From NCBI GenBank assembly GCA_021772215.1, contig JAJFMK010000012.1, positions 1 through 5,409 on the forward strand: DNA of 5,409 bases, read 5' to 3'. The notes beneath the pieces were generated by a model. It was not told the DNA's origin. It ran no database searches and was given only the letters and a program-made list of their open reading frames with translations. This stretch comes from Chlamydiota bacterium (GTDB lineage: Bacteria > Chlamydiota > Chlamydiia > Chlamydiales > JAJFMK01). The position numbers and the translations under genes were made by a program. Shown in pieces: positions 1 through 5,050 of the stretch. Numbering within the stretch: the stretch's first letter is position 1; the number at the start of each line of letters is the position of its first letter.

Positions 1-73
1 TCGGAGCTGTATCCACTTTCCGTTCAGTCAATGCGGTTTGTACCTTCGCATCAAAAGATGGTATTTCTGTCAT
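1..73 (-). CDS. 5' end of an unrecognised minus-strand gene (partial)
   Basis: A reading frame opens with ATG (complement of 73-71) and stays open to the left edge of the window. It gives 24 codons beginning M-T-E-I-P-S-F-D-A-K-V-Q and containing T-E-R-K-V-D. The best support is an ideal Shine-Dalgarno GGAGGT (complement of 79-84) five bases ahead of the ATG. The fragment is hydrophilic, with no signal peptide or membrane segment in the visible part. It is too short to assign to a family. It is divergent from the methyltransferase/MNIO operon and shares the AT-rich spacer with it, so shared regulation is possible but not shown. The coding call is fairly safe because start, ribosome site and open frame agree; the function is unknown. 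Confidence 0.62.
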   Translation of the reverse strand, partial: MTEIPSFDAKVQTALTERKVDTAP

Positions 74-78
74 AGAGC

Positions 79-84
79 ACCTCC
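79..84 (-). promoter_or_regulatory. Ribosome binding site of the leftward gene
   Basis: The complement reads GGAGGT, a full anti-16S match five bases before the minus-strand ATG at 73. It fixes the start of the truncated leftward gene and is the chief reason for calling that gene. Confidence 0.65.
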
Positions 85-130
85 ATTACTATCTATCTCT
101 ATTGTCTCTGATAAGTATTAAAAAAAGATT

Positions 131-189
131 AAGATTTGAAAATTTTAAGTTGCTGGAGATTAAGGGGATAAGATTTAGAAAATTTTATG
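131..189. repeat. Imperfect direct repeat in the divergent spacer
   Basis: Two copies of an AT-rich element, AAGATTTGAAAATTTTAAG (131-149) and AAGATTTAGAAAATTTTATG (170-189), lie about 39-40 bases apart start to start. They differ by a single-base insertion and one base near the end. Each holds an AAAATTTT palindrome. The repeat lies between two divergent genes, upstream of the rightward promoter at 259-288. It could be a paired binding site for a regulator or nucleoid protein. Low sequence complexity makes a chance origin possible. Confidence 0.45.
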
Positions 190-258
190 GTTTGAAGGAA
201 GAAAAGGGGCTCAGAAGGGGGTCTGAAAGGGGAAAATGCACTTTTATTGAAGAAAGTG

Positions 259-288
259 TTGACCTGTTAGGAAAAACTTTGCTAGGAT
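259..288 (+). promoter_or_regulatory. Sigma70-like promoter for the methyltransferase/MNIO operon
   Basis: TTGACC (259-264; five of six matches to TTGACA) and TAGGAT (283-288; four of six to TATAAT) are separated by 18 bases. A transcript would begin near 295, giving a leader of about 67 bases before the methyltransferase ATG at 362. This is the best promoter-like pair in the left spacer and correctly placed to drive the four-gene operon. Confidence 0.5.
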
Positions 289-346
289 TACAAATCTGGA
301 TTGAAAGAGATGTTTGAAAGAATAAAAAAAACAGGTGAATCAAACT

Positions 347-351
347 AGAGG
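347..351 (+). promoter_or_regulatory. Ribosome binding site deciding the methyltransferase start
   Basis: AGAGG lies ten bases before the ATG at 362. The alternative in-frame GTG at 335 would place this element inside the gene and add nine residues (M-N-Q-T-R-G-K-S-K) that are not part of the methyltransferase fold, so ATG 362 is preferred. Confidence 0.5.
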
Positions 352-361
352 CAAGTCGAAG

Positions 362-973
362 ATGTCGGTAGCTGAAAATTACGATCCCATCGCAAGAGAC
401 TTTTGCGAGATGACTATCTCCGTAGATCGGAGTGAGCCTAGGGGGCGTTTTCTTCAATATCTCCAGCAAGGAGCGCGTATCCTCGACGCAGGGTGTGGCT
501 CCGGATGTGACACAAAAGAGTTTATCAGACATGGGTTTGATGTTGTGGCCATTGATGGTTCAAAAGAGATGGTCAAATTCGCTGAAGAGTATACAGGTCA
601 AAAGATTCACCTTCTCACTTTCGAAGAGATGCAATTTGCACAAGAATTTGATGCGATCTGGGCAAGTTATTCTCTAGTCCACTATTCCGATAAACAGCTT
701 AAAGAGATGCTCTCCAAGTTTATGAGAACTTTAAAGGTGGGCGGCTATTGGTATCTCTCTTTTCGATATGGAGAAGGGGAGAATCCTCATGCTGAACTTC
801 CCTATTTTCTTAAAACAGAGAAGAAGCTAAGAGGCTGTTTTTCTCAGTTTCCTCAGCTTGAAGAGAAAGATATGTGGGTGGCACAAGGTATCAGTCGATC
901 CGGTCAGATGACCGAATTTTTACACTGCATAGTTAAGAAGAATGAACCCCTTCTCGAAGAGAGAAGGACTTAA
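362..973 (+). CDS. Class I SAM-dependent methyltransferase
   Basis: The 203-residue product has the Rossmann-type fold of SAM-dependent methyltransferases (Methyltransf_11/25-like) and should be cytosolic. What is visible: an N-terminal Y-D-P-I-A-R-D-F segment typical of small-molecule methyltransferases; motif I, I-L-D-A-G-C-G-S-G-C-D-T (residues 40-51), the glycine loop that binds SAM; an acidic residue ending strand 2 in V-V-A-I-D-G-S (D65); F-D-A-I-W-A-S-Y-S-L-V-H-Y (96-108), the motif IV/post-motif region; and L-K-V-G-G-Y-W-Y-L-S-F-R-Y-G-E-G-E before the C-terminal part. The family includes many stand-alone enzymes of unknown substrate, so the sequence does not reveal the acceptor. The gene ends 21 bases before the Cys-Cys peptide gene, on the same strand and with no terminator between, so it is likely the first gene of the MNIO operon. 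A role in methylating the modified peptide is an inference from position; an unrelated housekeeping or detoxifying methyltransferase remains possible. Confidence 0.88.
   Translation: MSVAENYDPIARDFCEMTISVDRSEPRGRFLQYLQQGARILDAGCGSGCDTKEFIRHGFDVVAIDGSKEMVKFAEEYTGQKIHLLTFEEMQFAQEFDAIWASYSLVHYSDKQLKEMLSKFMRTLKVGGYWYLSFRYGEGENPHAELPYFLKTEKKLRGCFSQFPQLEEKDMWVAQGISRSGQMTEFLHCIVKKNEPLLEERRT
949..967 (+). other. Stem-loop at the 3' end of the methyltransferase gene
   Basis: CCTTCTC (949-955), a five-base loop GAAGA and GAGAAGG (961-967) form a perfect 7-bp stem in the last codons of the methyltransferase. No U-tract follows, so it is not a standard terminator. It ends 16 bases ahead of the strong ribosome site of the peptide gene and could mark an RNA-processing or 5'-protecting structure for the peptide message. 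Confidence 0.4.
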
Positions 974-983
974 AAAAACAACT

Positions 984-990
984 GGGAGGT
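984..990 (+). promoter_or_regulatory. Strong ribosome binding site of the peptide gene
   Basis: GGGAGGT sits four bases ahead of the ATG at 995. It is one of the strongest Shine-Dalgarno sequences in the window. This supports the small peptide as a real, well-translated gene, as expected for a RiPP precursor that must outnumber its enzymes. Confidence 0.65.
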
Positions 991-994
991 TGTT

Positions 995-1204
995 ATGAAT
1001 AAAGATGATTTGAAAGCACTAGTAATTGCAGGAATGACTGCGGCTATCACTACACCGATTGCTGCTTCTGCAGACTACAAGCCCTCCGTTACACGTGAGT
1101 CTATGATGTATCGTCACGGCTGCTGTGGTGTTGATGGTCTAAGTGTTGGTCTTAACAAAAGAGCAACTGTTGAAGATTTTCAACAGGTAGAGCTACTTAA
1201 GTAA
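995..1204 (+). CDS. Small Cys-Cys precursor peptide for the MNIO (putative RiPP)
   Basis: This 69-residue peptide is the probable substrate of the downstream MNIO. Residues 8-26 form a hydrophobic, Ala/Thr-rich stretch ending A-A-S-A before D27, which looks like a Sec signal peptide with an A-x-A cleavage site. However, the N-region (N-K-D-D-L-K) has little net positive charge, so it may instead act as a plain leader. The rest is hydrophilic and holds the only two cysteines, adjacent at 43-44 in R-H-G-C-C-G-V-D-G-L (40-49). A polar tail ending V-E-L-L-K follows. In characterised MNIO systems (bufferins, methanobactin, the Haemophilus HvfA peptide) precursor cysteines are converted to oxazolone/thioamide or related thiol-derived, copper-binding groups. 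Position between the methyltransferase and the MNIO, a strong ribosome site and glycine-flanked cysteines support the role. I do not recognise the peptide family, and the repeated Cys motifs of HvfA-like peptides are absent. Modification, export and metal binding are inferred. Confidence 0.72.
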   Translation: MNKDDLKALVIAGMTAAITTPIAASADYKPSVTRESMMYRHGCCGVDGLSVGLNKRATVEDFQQVELLK

Positions 1205-1219
1205 TACCCTGTAATAAGA

Positions 1220-1243
1220 AGGATGGCATGGGTGGGCCATCCT
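1220..1243 (+). other. Stem-loop between the precursor and MNIO genes (attenuator or processing site)
   Basis: AGGATGGC (1220-1227) and GCCATCCT (1236-1243) pair perfectly over 8 bp with an eight-base loop, 16 bases after the precursor stop codon. No U-run follows (CTGTTCAT), so it is not a clean intrinsic terminator. In RiPP operons a structure at this place often lowers readthrough or protects the 3' end, giving more precursor than enzyme message. That is the likeliest role here, inferred from location. Confidence 0.55.
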
Positions 1244-1264
1244 CTGTTCATAGCATTTAATCAA

Positions 1265-1291
1265 TTGTCTTAACGCTGCATTTTCTATAGG
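1265..1291 (+). promoter_or_regulatory. Weak candidate internal promoter before the MNIO gene
   Basis: TTGTCT (1265-1270) and TATAGG (1286-1291) each match the sigma70 consensus at four of six positions, but the spacing is only 15 bases. It could give the enzymes a second transcript start in the 132-base gap after the precursor. It is weak and may be chance. Confidence 0.2.
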
Positions 1292-1309
1292 ATTCCTATC
1301 CTTTAGGAA
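1287..1309 (+). repeat. Overlapping inverted repeats ahead of the MNIO gene
   Basis: ATAGGA-T-TCCTAT (1287-1299) is an interrupted palindrome. TTCCTA-TCCTT-TAGGAA (1293-1309) forms a second 6-bp stem that uses the same central bases. The two pairings exclude each other. They lie just before the ribosome site at 1324-1328, so they could be an operator on DNA or a switchable RNA structure. No known riboswitch class is recognised. Confidence 0.35.
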
Positions 1310-1323
1310 CTGACCCTAGACTT

Positions 1324-1328
1324 GAGGT
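1324..1328 (+). promoter_or_regulatory. Ribosome binding site deciding the MNIO start
   Basis: GAGGT lies eight bases before the ATG at 1337, an ideal distance. An earlier in-frame TTG at 1322 overlaps this element and has no site of its own, so translation most likely starts at 1337 with M-K-R-P-K-L-G-T-G. Confidence 0.6.
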
Positions 1329-1336
1329 TACCCTTG

Positions 1337-2191
1337 ATGAAAAGACCGAAGCTGGGAACAGGTGTCACATTTAAGATGAGCCACCTTCCCGAGATCCAAA
1401 AAGGAGCTCTGTTAGTTGACTGGTTTGAGTTGTTGGCTGACCACCATCTGGTGCCAAGCAAGAGACTCTCATCAGCGCTTGAGGTCATCAAAGGAACATA
1501 TCCTCTCGTCCTACACTGCACCGGTCTTGCGATCGGAAGTTCAACACCACTAAACTTTGATTATCTTGCCCGCGTAAAGAGGCTGGCTGATGAGCTTGAT
1601 TCACCTTGGATCTCCGATCATATCAGTTGGGGACAGGTGCCAGGCGCTCACTTTCATGACCTTCTGCCGCTGCCTCACACTAAAGAGGTGGCAGAATATG
1701 TGGCCGAGAGGGCAAAAATCGTTCAAGACTACCTTGAGAGGCCCTTTGCTCTTGAAAATGTCTCCGTCTACGTGGAGGCAGAAGAGTCGCAGATGTCTGA
1801 GTGGGAGTTTTGTTCATACATCGTTGAGAAGTCGCAAACCTTCATGCTTCTCGATGTCAATAATATCTACGTTTCAGCACATAACACAGGCTTTGACTAC
1901 CGCGACTACCTAAAGGATCTTCCTTGGAATCAGATCATCGAGATCCATCTCGCTGGCCACACGGAAAAGACGACCGATACCGGCAAGTGGATCGTTGATA
2001 GCCACAATCGTCCTGTCAGAAAAGAGGTGTGGGAACTCTACAAAGAGGCGTGGACGCGTGCAGGCCAGCCCTCAACACTTGTGGAGCATAACGGCATTGA
2101 TCAGACGTTCCCTGATATCTGTGAAGAGGTAAGAAAGGCCAAAGAGCTTCAGGAGGAGTCGAATTATGCGGCCACCCGCCTCGCTTCTTAA
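1337..2191 (+). CDS. Multinuclear non-heme iron oxidative enzyme (MNIO, DUF692/BufB-like)
   Basis: The 284-residue protein belongs to the MNIO (formerly DUF692) family of TIM-barrel enzymes, close to the usual 270-300 residues. Relatives (MbnB, TglH, BufB, HvfB) use two or three iron ions and O2 to rewrite cysteine or other residues of a precursor peptide. Family landmarks run in order: N-terminal L-G-T-G-V (6-10); D-W-F-E-L (28-32), where D-x-x-E-V is usual; L-H-C-T-G-L-A-I-G-S (59-68) with H60; S-D-H-I-S-W (93-98) with H95; L-L-P-L-P (109-113); L-E-N-V-S (139-143) with E140 and N141; L-D-V-N-N (172-176); H182; E-I-H-L-A-G-H (202-208); D-S-H (221-223); and V-E-H-N (249-252) with E250. The His, Glu, Asn and Asp residues match the family's metal-binding pattern, so the enzyme looks intact. 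It is cytosolic, with no signal peptide. Its 3' end overlaps the partner gene. Action on the peptide at 995-1204 is inferred from neighbourhood. Confidence 0.93.
   Translation: MKRPKLGTGVTFKMSHLPEIQKGALLVDWFELLADHHLVPSKRLSSALEVIKGTYPLVLHCTGLAIGSSTPLNFDYLARVKRLADELDSPWISDHISWGQVPGAHFHDLLPLPHTKEVAEYVAERAKIVQDYLERPFALENVSVYVEAEESQMSEWEFCSYIVEKSQTFMLLDVNNIYVSAHNTGFDYRDYLKDLPWNQIIEIHLAGHTEKTTDTGKWIVDSHNRPVRKEVWELYKEAWTRAGQPSTLVEHNGIDQTFPDICEEVRKAKELQEESNYAATRLAS
2151..2156 (+). promoter_or_regulatory. Ribosome binding site of the partner gene, inside the MNIO gene
   Basis: AGGAGG lies nine bases before the ATG at 2166 and within the last codons of the MNIO gene. It supports the overlapping start and suggests coupled translation of the enzyme and its partner. 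Confidence 0.6.
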
Positions 2192-2894
2192 CTGGGAAGC
2201 CTCTGTTTCAGATTTGATTCAAAAGGGGACTCCTCAAACGAAATATGCGGGTCTTAATCTCTATCGAGAGGATATTCGCGACAAGCTGTTAAATTATCTC
2301 TCTGCTCACTACCCTTCGCTCCCACCTCTCCTTGGTAAAGAAGTTTGGATTAAGGAGGTGGTCAACCCCTACATCGATGAGCATCTCCCCAAAGATTGGA
2401 GCATCCCCGCTTGGGCAGGAGAGCTGCTCAGTTGGCTTCAGAGAAATAATAAGGCAAAGATCTGTCCTCTGCTCCTTCCGCTCGCGGAGCTAGAGAAGCT
2501 AAACATGGAGTGCTTCTTCTCTCCTTCGCTGCCTATACCGACCGCTGACAAGATAGCCGTTGAGAGGCTACAGCTGCAGCCTCATGTTCGCACAATTATA
2601 AGTACTCTCCCCCTTCTCAATTGCCGAGAAAAGCTTCTTGATGGCCAAAATGTCTCAAAAACTCTTCCCCATAACAAGAACTGCCTTTTTCTAACTCTCA
2701 ATGAGGAGGGGAACGTCACGATGTTTGAGATGTCCCCCGATGAAAATGAGTTCTTCGACGCCTGCTTAGGTCACACTCTCAACGAGGCGCTTTTAAATTT
2801 AAGCGATAAAAACCCTCAGCTTCTTGAAAGAGCCACTCCACATATTGGGCAGTGGGCCGCGGGTTGGATCCAGAATAATCTATTGGCTGTTTGA
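2166..2894 (+). CDS. DUF2063-like partner protein of the MNIO (BufC/HvfC-type)
   Basis: The 242-residue protein resembles the DUF2063 (HvfC/BufC) family found next to MNIO genes. The N-terminal half carries the family signature: G-L-N-L-Y-R (29-34), a helix, then H-Y-P-S-L-P-P-L-L-G-K-E (48-59), a Y-I-D-E-H-L-P segment, W-A-G-E-L-L-S-W-L, and L-L-P-L-A-E-L-E (matching the usual L-A-x-L-E). The C-terminal part (about 140-235), with C-L-F-L-T-L-N-E-E-G-N-V and F-F-D-A-C-L-G-H-T-L-N-E-A-L, matches the second, winged-helix-like domain of these proteins. Partners of this kind are needed to deliver the precursor's leader to the MNIO; they are thought to be cytosolic binding proteins and not catalysts. 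The 26-base overlap with the MNIO gene, in another frame, points to a stoichiometric complex. Divergence from textbook DUF2063 is notable, so a profile search would set the exact subfamily. Confidence 0.82.
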   Translation: MRPPASLLNWEASVSDLIQKGTPQTKYAGLNLYREDIRDKLLNYLSAHYPSLPPLLGKEVWIKEVVNPYIDEHLPKDWSIPAWAGELLSWLQRNNKAKICPLLLPLAELEKLNMECFFSPSLPIPTADKIAVERLQLQPHVRTIISTLPLLNCREKLLDGQNVSKTLPHNKNCLFLTLNEEGNVTMFEMSPDENEFFDACLGHTLNEALLNLSDKNPQLLERATPHIGQWAAGWIQNNLLAV

Positions 2895-2963
2895 GTTGTT
2901 CAGACGAATCCTGCTTTAACCGCTGATTATTCAGTGCCTTCTATATACCCTCTATTTGTCCTA

Positions 2964-2995
2964 GCGTTAAACGCGGTTTGCAAGATAAACTTTTT
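2964..2995 (+). terminator. Weak candidate terminator after the MNIO operon
   Basis: An 11-base palindrome GCGTTAAACGC (2964-2974) is followed by GTTT (2976-2979), a seven-base loop, AAAC (2987-2990) and five T (2991-2995). Both stems are short (4-5 bp), so this is a poor intrinsic terminator, but it is the only structure plus T-run in the spacer between the partner gene and ispG. Confidence 0.25.
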
Positions 2996-3064
2996 AATAC
3001 AACACTCCTTGATCTGTACTTAACCTATTAAACATTAGCCTGTTAAGCTCTTGGTAATTTGGGT

Positions 3065-3093
3065 TTTAGAAAAAGGAGAGTAGAGCTTATAAT
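3065..3093 (+). promoter_or_regulatory. Promoter with perfect TATAAT immediately before ispG
   Basis: TTTAGA (3065-3070; four of six to TTGACA), a 17-base spacer and an exact TATAAT (3088-3093) sit directly ahead of the ATG at 3101. The expected start of transcription, about seven bases downstream, would be at or next to the ATG, giving a leaderless or nearly leaderless message. Further upstream promoters in the spacer are not excluded. Confidence 0.45.
3071..3078 (+). promoter_or_regulatory. Orphan Shine-Dalgarno upstream of ispG
   Basis: AAAAGGAG is a good ribosome-binding sequence but ends 22 bases before the ATG at 3101, too far for normal initiation. No in-frame ATG, GTG or TTG occurs at a suitable distance; only ATA (3089) would fit. 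It may serve a rare start, be remnant sequence, or be chance. Confidence 0.3.
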
Positions 3094-3100
3094 CTTCACC

Positions 3101-5050
3101 ATGAGTGAATACTGTCCATCTATTTATAAGACGTTGAGATTTAAAAGCCGCGAAGTCATGGTGGGTGATGTTGGTGTGGGCGGGGAGAACCCGATCCGGA
3201 TTCAGTCGATGACGACTAGCAGCACGCGGGACGTAGAGGGGACCGTGGAGCAGGTGATCCGCCTTAAGGATGCCGGCTGTGAGATTGTGCGGGTCACCGT
3301 GCAGGGGATGAAGGAGGCGCTGGCCTGCGAAGAGATCAAAAATCGACTTGAGCAAAAGGGGGTAAAGATTCCCTTAGTGGCCGATATCCATTTCTACCCA
3401 CCGGCTGCGATGCAGGTGATCGAGTTTGTCGATAAGGTCAGGATCAATCCCGGCAATTTTGTCGATAAGCGCGCCAGTTTTCAAATTCTCGAATATGATG
3501 AGGCGAGCTACCAAAAAGAGCTAGAGCGTATCGAAGAAAAGTTTATGCCTCTCGTTGAGAAGTGCAAGGTGCTGAAGCGTGCGATGCGCATCGGCACAAA
3601 CCACGGCTCTTTATCCGATCGCATTATGAATGTCTATGGCGACTCTCCCAGCGGCATGGTGGAGTCGGCCCTTGAGTTTGCTAGAGTATGCCGCAAAGCG
3701 GACTATCACGATTTTATCTTCTCGATGAAGGCCTCCAACCCGATAGTGATGATTGAGGCGTATCGCCTTTTAGTAGCCAAGATGATGGAGCTGGGATGGG
3801 ACTATCCGCTCCACCTCGGCGTCACGGAAGCTGGTCAAGGAGAGGATGGACGGATCAAATCGGCTATTGGCATCGGCTCGCTCCTTCTCGATGGACTGGG
3901 AGATACCATTCGCATCTCCTTAACTGAAGATCCCTGGTATGAGGTAGATCCCTGCAAGCGACTTATCGACTATGTGGAGAGCAGCAGGGGTTTAGGGATT
4001 GGCCCTTTCGAAGAGAGAGGCCGTGAATTTAACGATTTGGCAAAGCGAGAGGTGCAGTTCTCCAAGAGGGTTGCCTTCCATCGAGATGGCACTGTCATGC
4101 TAAAACTCGATGAGGAGCAGCTTCTAGATGATGATCTCTATCAGAATTTAGGGCTTGAGCTGCAGCTGGGTCGCCCCAAGCTGACCAAAACTGCTGTCGA
4201 TATGATTCTGCTTGATAAGGCCCCTAAATCCAAAGAGGCAAAAAGACGCCTTGAAAAGCTCCAAGTAGCTGGCGTTGGGGTTTTGTCGAAAGAGCCGATT
4301 CAAGGTGCAGCTCATATCTTTGAACTTGAGAAGTGTCAGCCGCCGATGGCGGACCGTTTTTCGATCTCCTTTGGCAAGAGTGCCCCCTATTTTGTAGAGG
4401 TGGGAGAGAATCCCAAAACTTGGGAGAAGCTGACCCGTACAAAACCGGTGGGGATTCTCTTTAACCCCAAATCTGATCTTCTGCACAATGCGCGCCGTTT
4501 TTTCACTTGGCTAAAGGATAATGAAATTGAGCTGCCGGTGGTGTTGGCTCTATCTACGTCCTGTAGTTTTGAACAGCTCATTATTGAGGCGTCGGCGGAG
4601 GTTGGGGCTCTTTTGACCGATAAGCTCGGCGAGGGGGTCTGTCTCACGGGTCCCTATCCGCTAAACCCGCTTCGTCAGCTTTCTTTTAACCTTCTGCAGG
4701 GCTGTCGCATGCGCACAACGAAGACAGAGTTTATCTCCTGTCCAAGCTGTGGACGCACTCTCTTTGACTTGCAAGAGGTGACAAAGCAGATTCAAGAGCG
4801 CACAGCACACCTTCCCGGTGTAAAGATCGCCATCATGGGATGTATTGTCAATGGTCCCGGAGAGATGGCTGATGCCGACTTTGGCTATGTCGGCTCAAGG
4901 CCAGGTATGATCGATCTATACGTCGGTAAGACCTGTGTCGAAAAAAATATCTCTTTTAGCGAGGGTCCTGATCGCCTCATCGAGCTGATCAAAGAGGAGG
5001 GACGCTGGGTTGAGCCAAAAAGTGAAAATCAAAAGGTGACAAAGAGTTAA
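3101..5050 (+). CDS. ispG: 4-hydroxy-3-methylbut-2-enyl diphosphate synthase, large chlamydial/plant type
   Basis: IspG (GcpE) catalyses the penultimate step of the non-mevalonate (MEP) isoprenoid pathway in the cytosol: reductive ring opening of 2-C-methyl-D-erythritol 2,4-cyclodiphosphate to HMBPP, using a [4Fe-4S] cluster. At 649 residues it is far longer than the roughly 370 of E. coli IspG. The N-terminal TIM-barrel is clear: R-I-Q-S-M-T-T, C-E-I-V-R-V-T-V-Q-G, P-L-V-A-D-I-H-F, K-V-R-I-N-P-G-N, R-I-G-T-N-H-G-S-L-S and G-V-T-E-A-G (240-245), followed by G-L-G-D-T-I-R-I-S-L. An insertion fills roughly residues 300-535. The C-terminal cluster domain has C547 and C550 in C-P-S-C-G-R and C581 and E588 in G-C-I-V-N-G-P-G-E, the expected ligands. 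The gene is intact. ATG 3101 begins M-S-E-Y-C-P-S-I; an in-frame TTG at 3059 would add 14 residues but lacks a ribosome site. It is apparently a separate unit from the peptide operon, with a promoter right at its start. Confidence 0.97.
   Translation: MSEYCPSIYKTLRFKSREVMVGDVGVGGENPIRIQSMTTSSTRDVEGTVEQVIRLKDAGCEIVRVTVQGMKEALACEEIKNRLEQKGVKIPLVADIHFYPPAAMQVIEFVDKVRINPGNFVDKRASFQILEYDEASYQKELERIEEKFMPLVEKCKVLKRAMRIGTNHGSLSDRIMNVYGDSPSGMVESALEFARVCRKADYHDFIFSMKASNPIVMIEAYRLLVAKMMELGWDYPLHLGVTEAGQGEDGRIKSAIGIGSLLLDGLGDTIRISLTEDPWYEVDPCKRLIDYVESSRGLGIGPFEERGREFNDLAKREVQFSKRVAFHRDGTVMLKLDEEQLLDDDLYQNLGLELQLGRPKLTKTAVDMILLDKAPKSKEAKRRLEKLQVAGVGVLSKEPIQGAAHIFELEKCQPPMADRFSISFGKSAPYFVEVGENPKTWEKLTRTKPVGILFNPKSDLLHNARRFFTWLKDNEIELPVVLALSTSCSFEQLIIEASAEVGALLTDKLGEGVCLTGPYPLNPLRQLSFNLLQGCRMRTTKTEFISCPSCGRTLFDLQEVTKQIQERTAHLPGVKIAIMGCIVNGPGEMADADFGYVGSRPGMIDLYVGKTCVEKNISFSEGPDRLIELIKEEGRWVEPKSENQKVTKS

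Noticed and set aside
85..150. A promoter for the leftward gene
   Set aside because: The AT-rich stretch offers only boxes with poor consensus matches or wrong spacing; none could be chosen honestly.
102..317. A 71-codon plus-strand frame in the divergent spacer
   Set aside because: It starts with TTG, has no ribosome site, gives a Lys/Arg/Phe-rich product typical of AT-rich noncoding DNA, and overlaps the operon promoter and direct repeat.
335..361. GTG start for the methyltransferase
   Set aside because: Only a start nine codons longer; the AGAGG at 347-351 is correctly placed for ATG 362, and the added residues are not family-like.
185..532. A 115-codon minus-strand frame
   Set aside because: Much of it is antisense to the methyltransferase motif I region, and the product is of low complexity. 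It looks like a shadow of the real gene.
901..914. Inverted repeat CGGTCA-GA-TGACCG inside the methyltransferase gene
   Set aside because: It is within coding sequence, has a two-base loop unsuited to a hairpin, and has no nearby regulatory context.
1303..1521. A 72-codon minus-strand frame across the MNIO start
   Set aside because: It is antisense to conserved MNIO coding sequence and has no independent support.
4148..4647. Several minus-strand frames of 72-112 codons opposite ispG
   Set aside because: All are antisense to intact ispG, overlap one another and lack family features.
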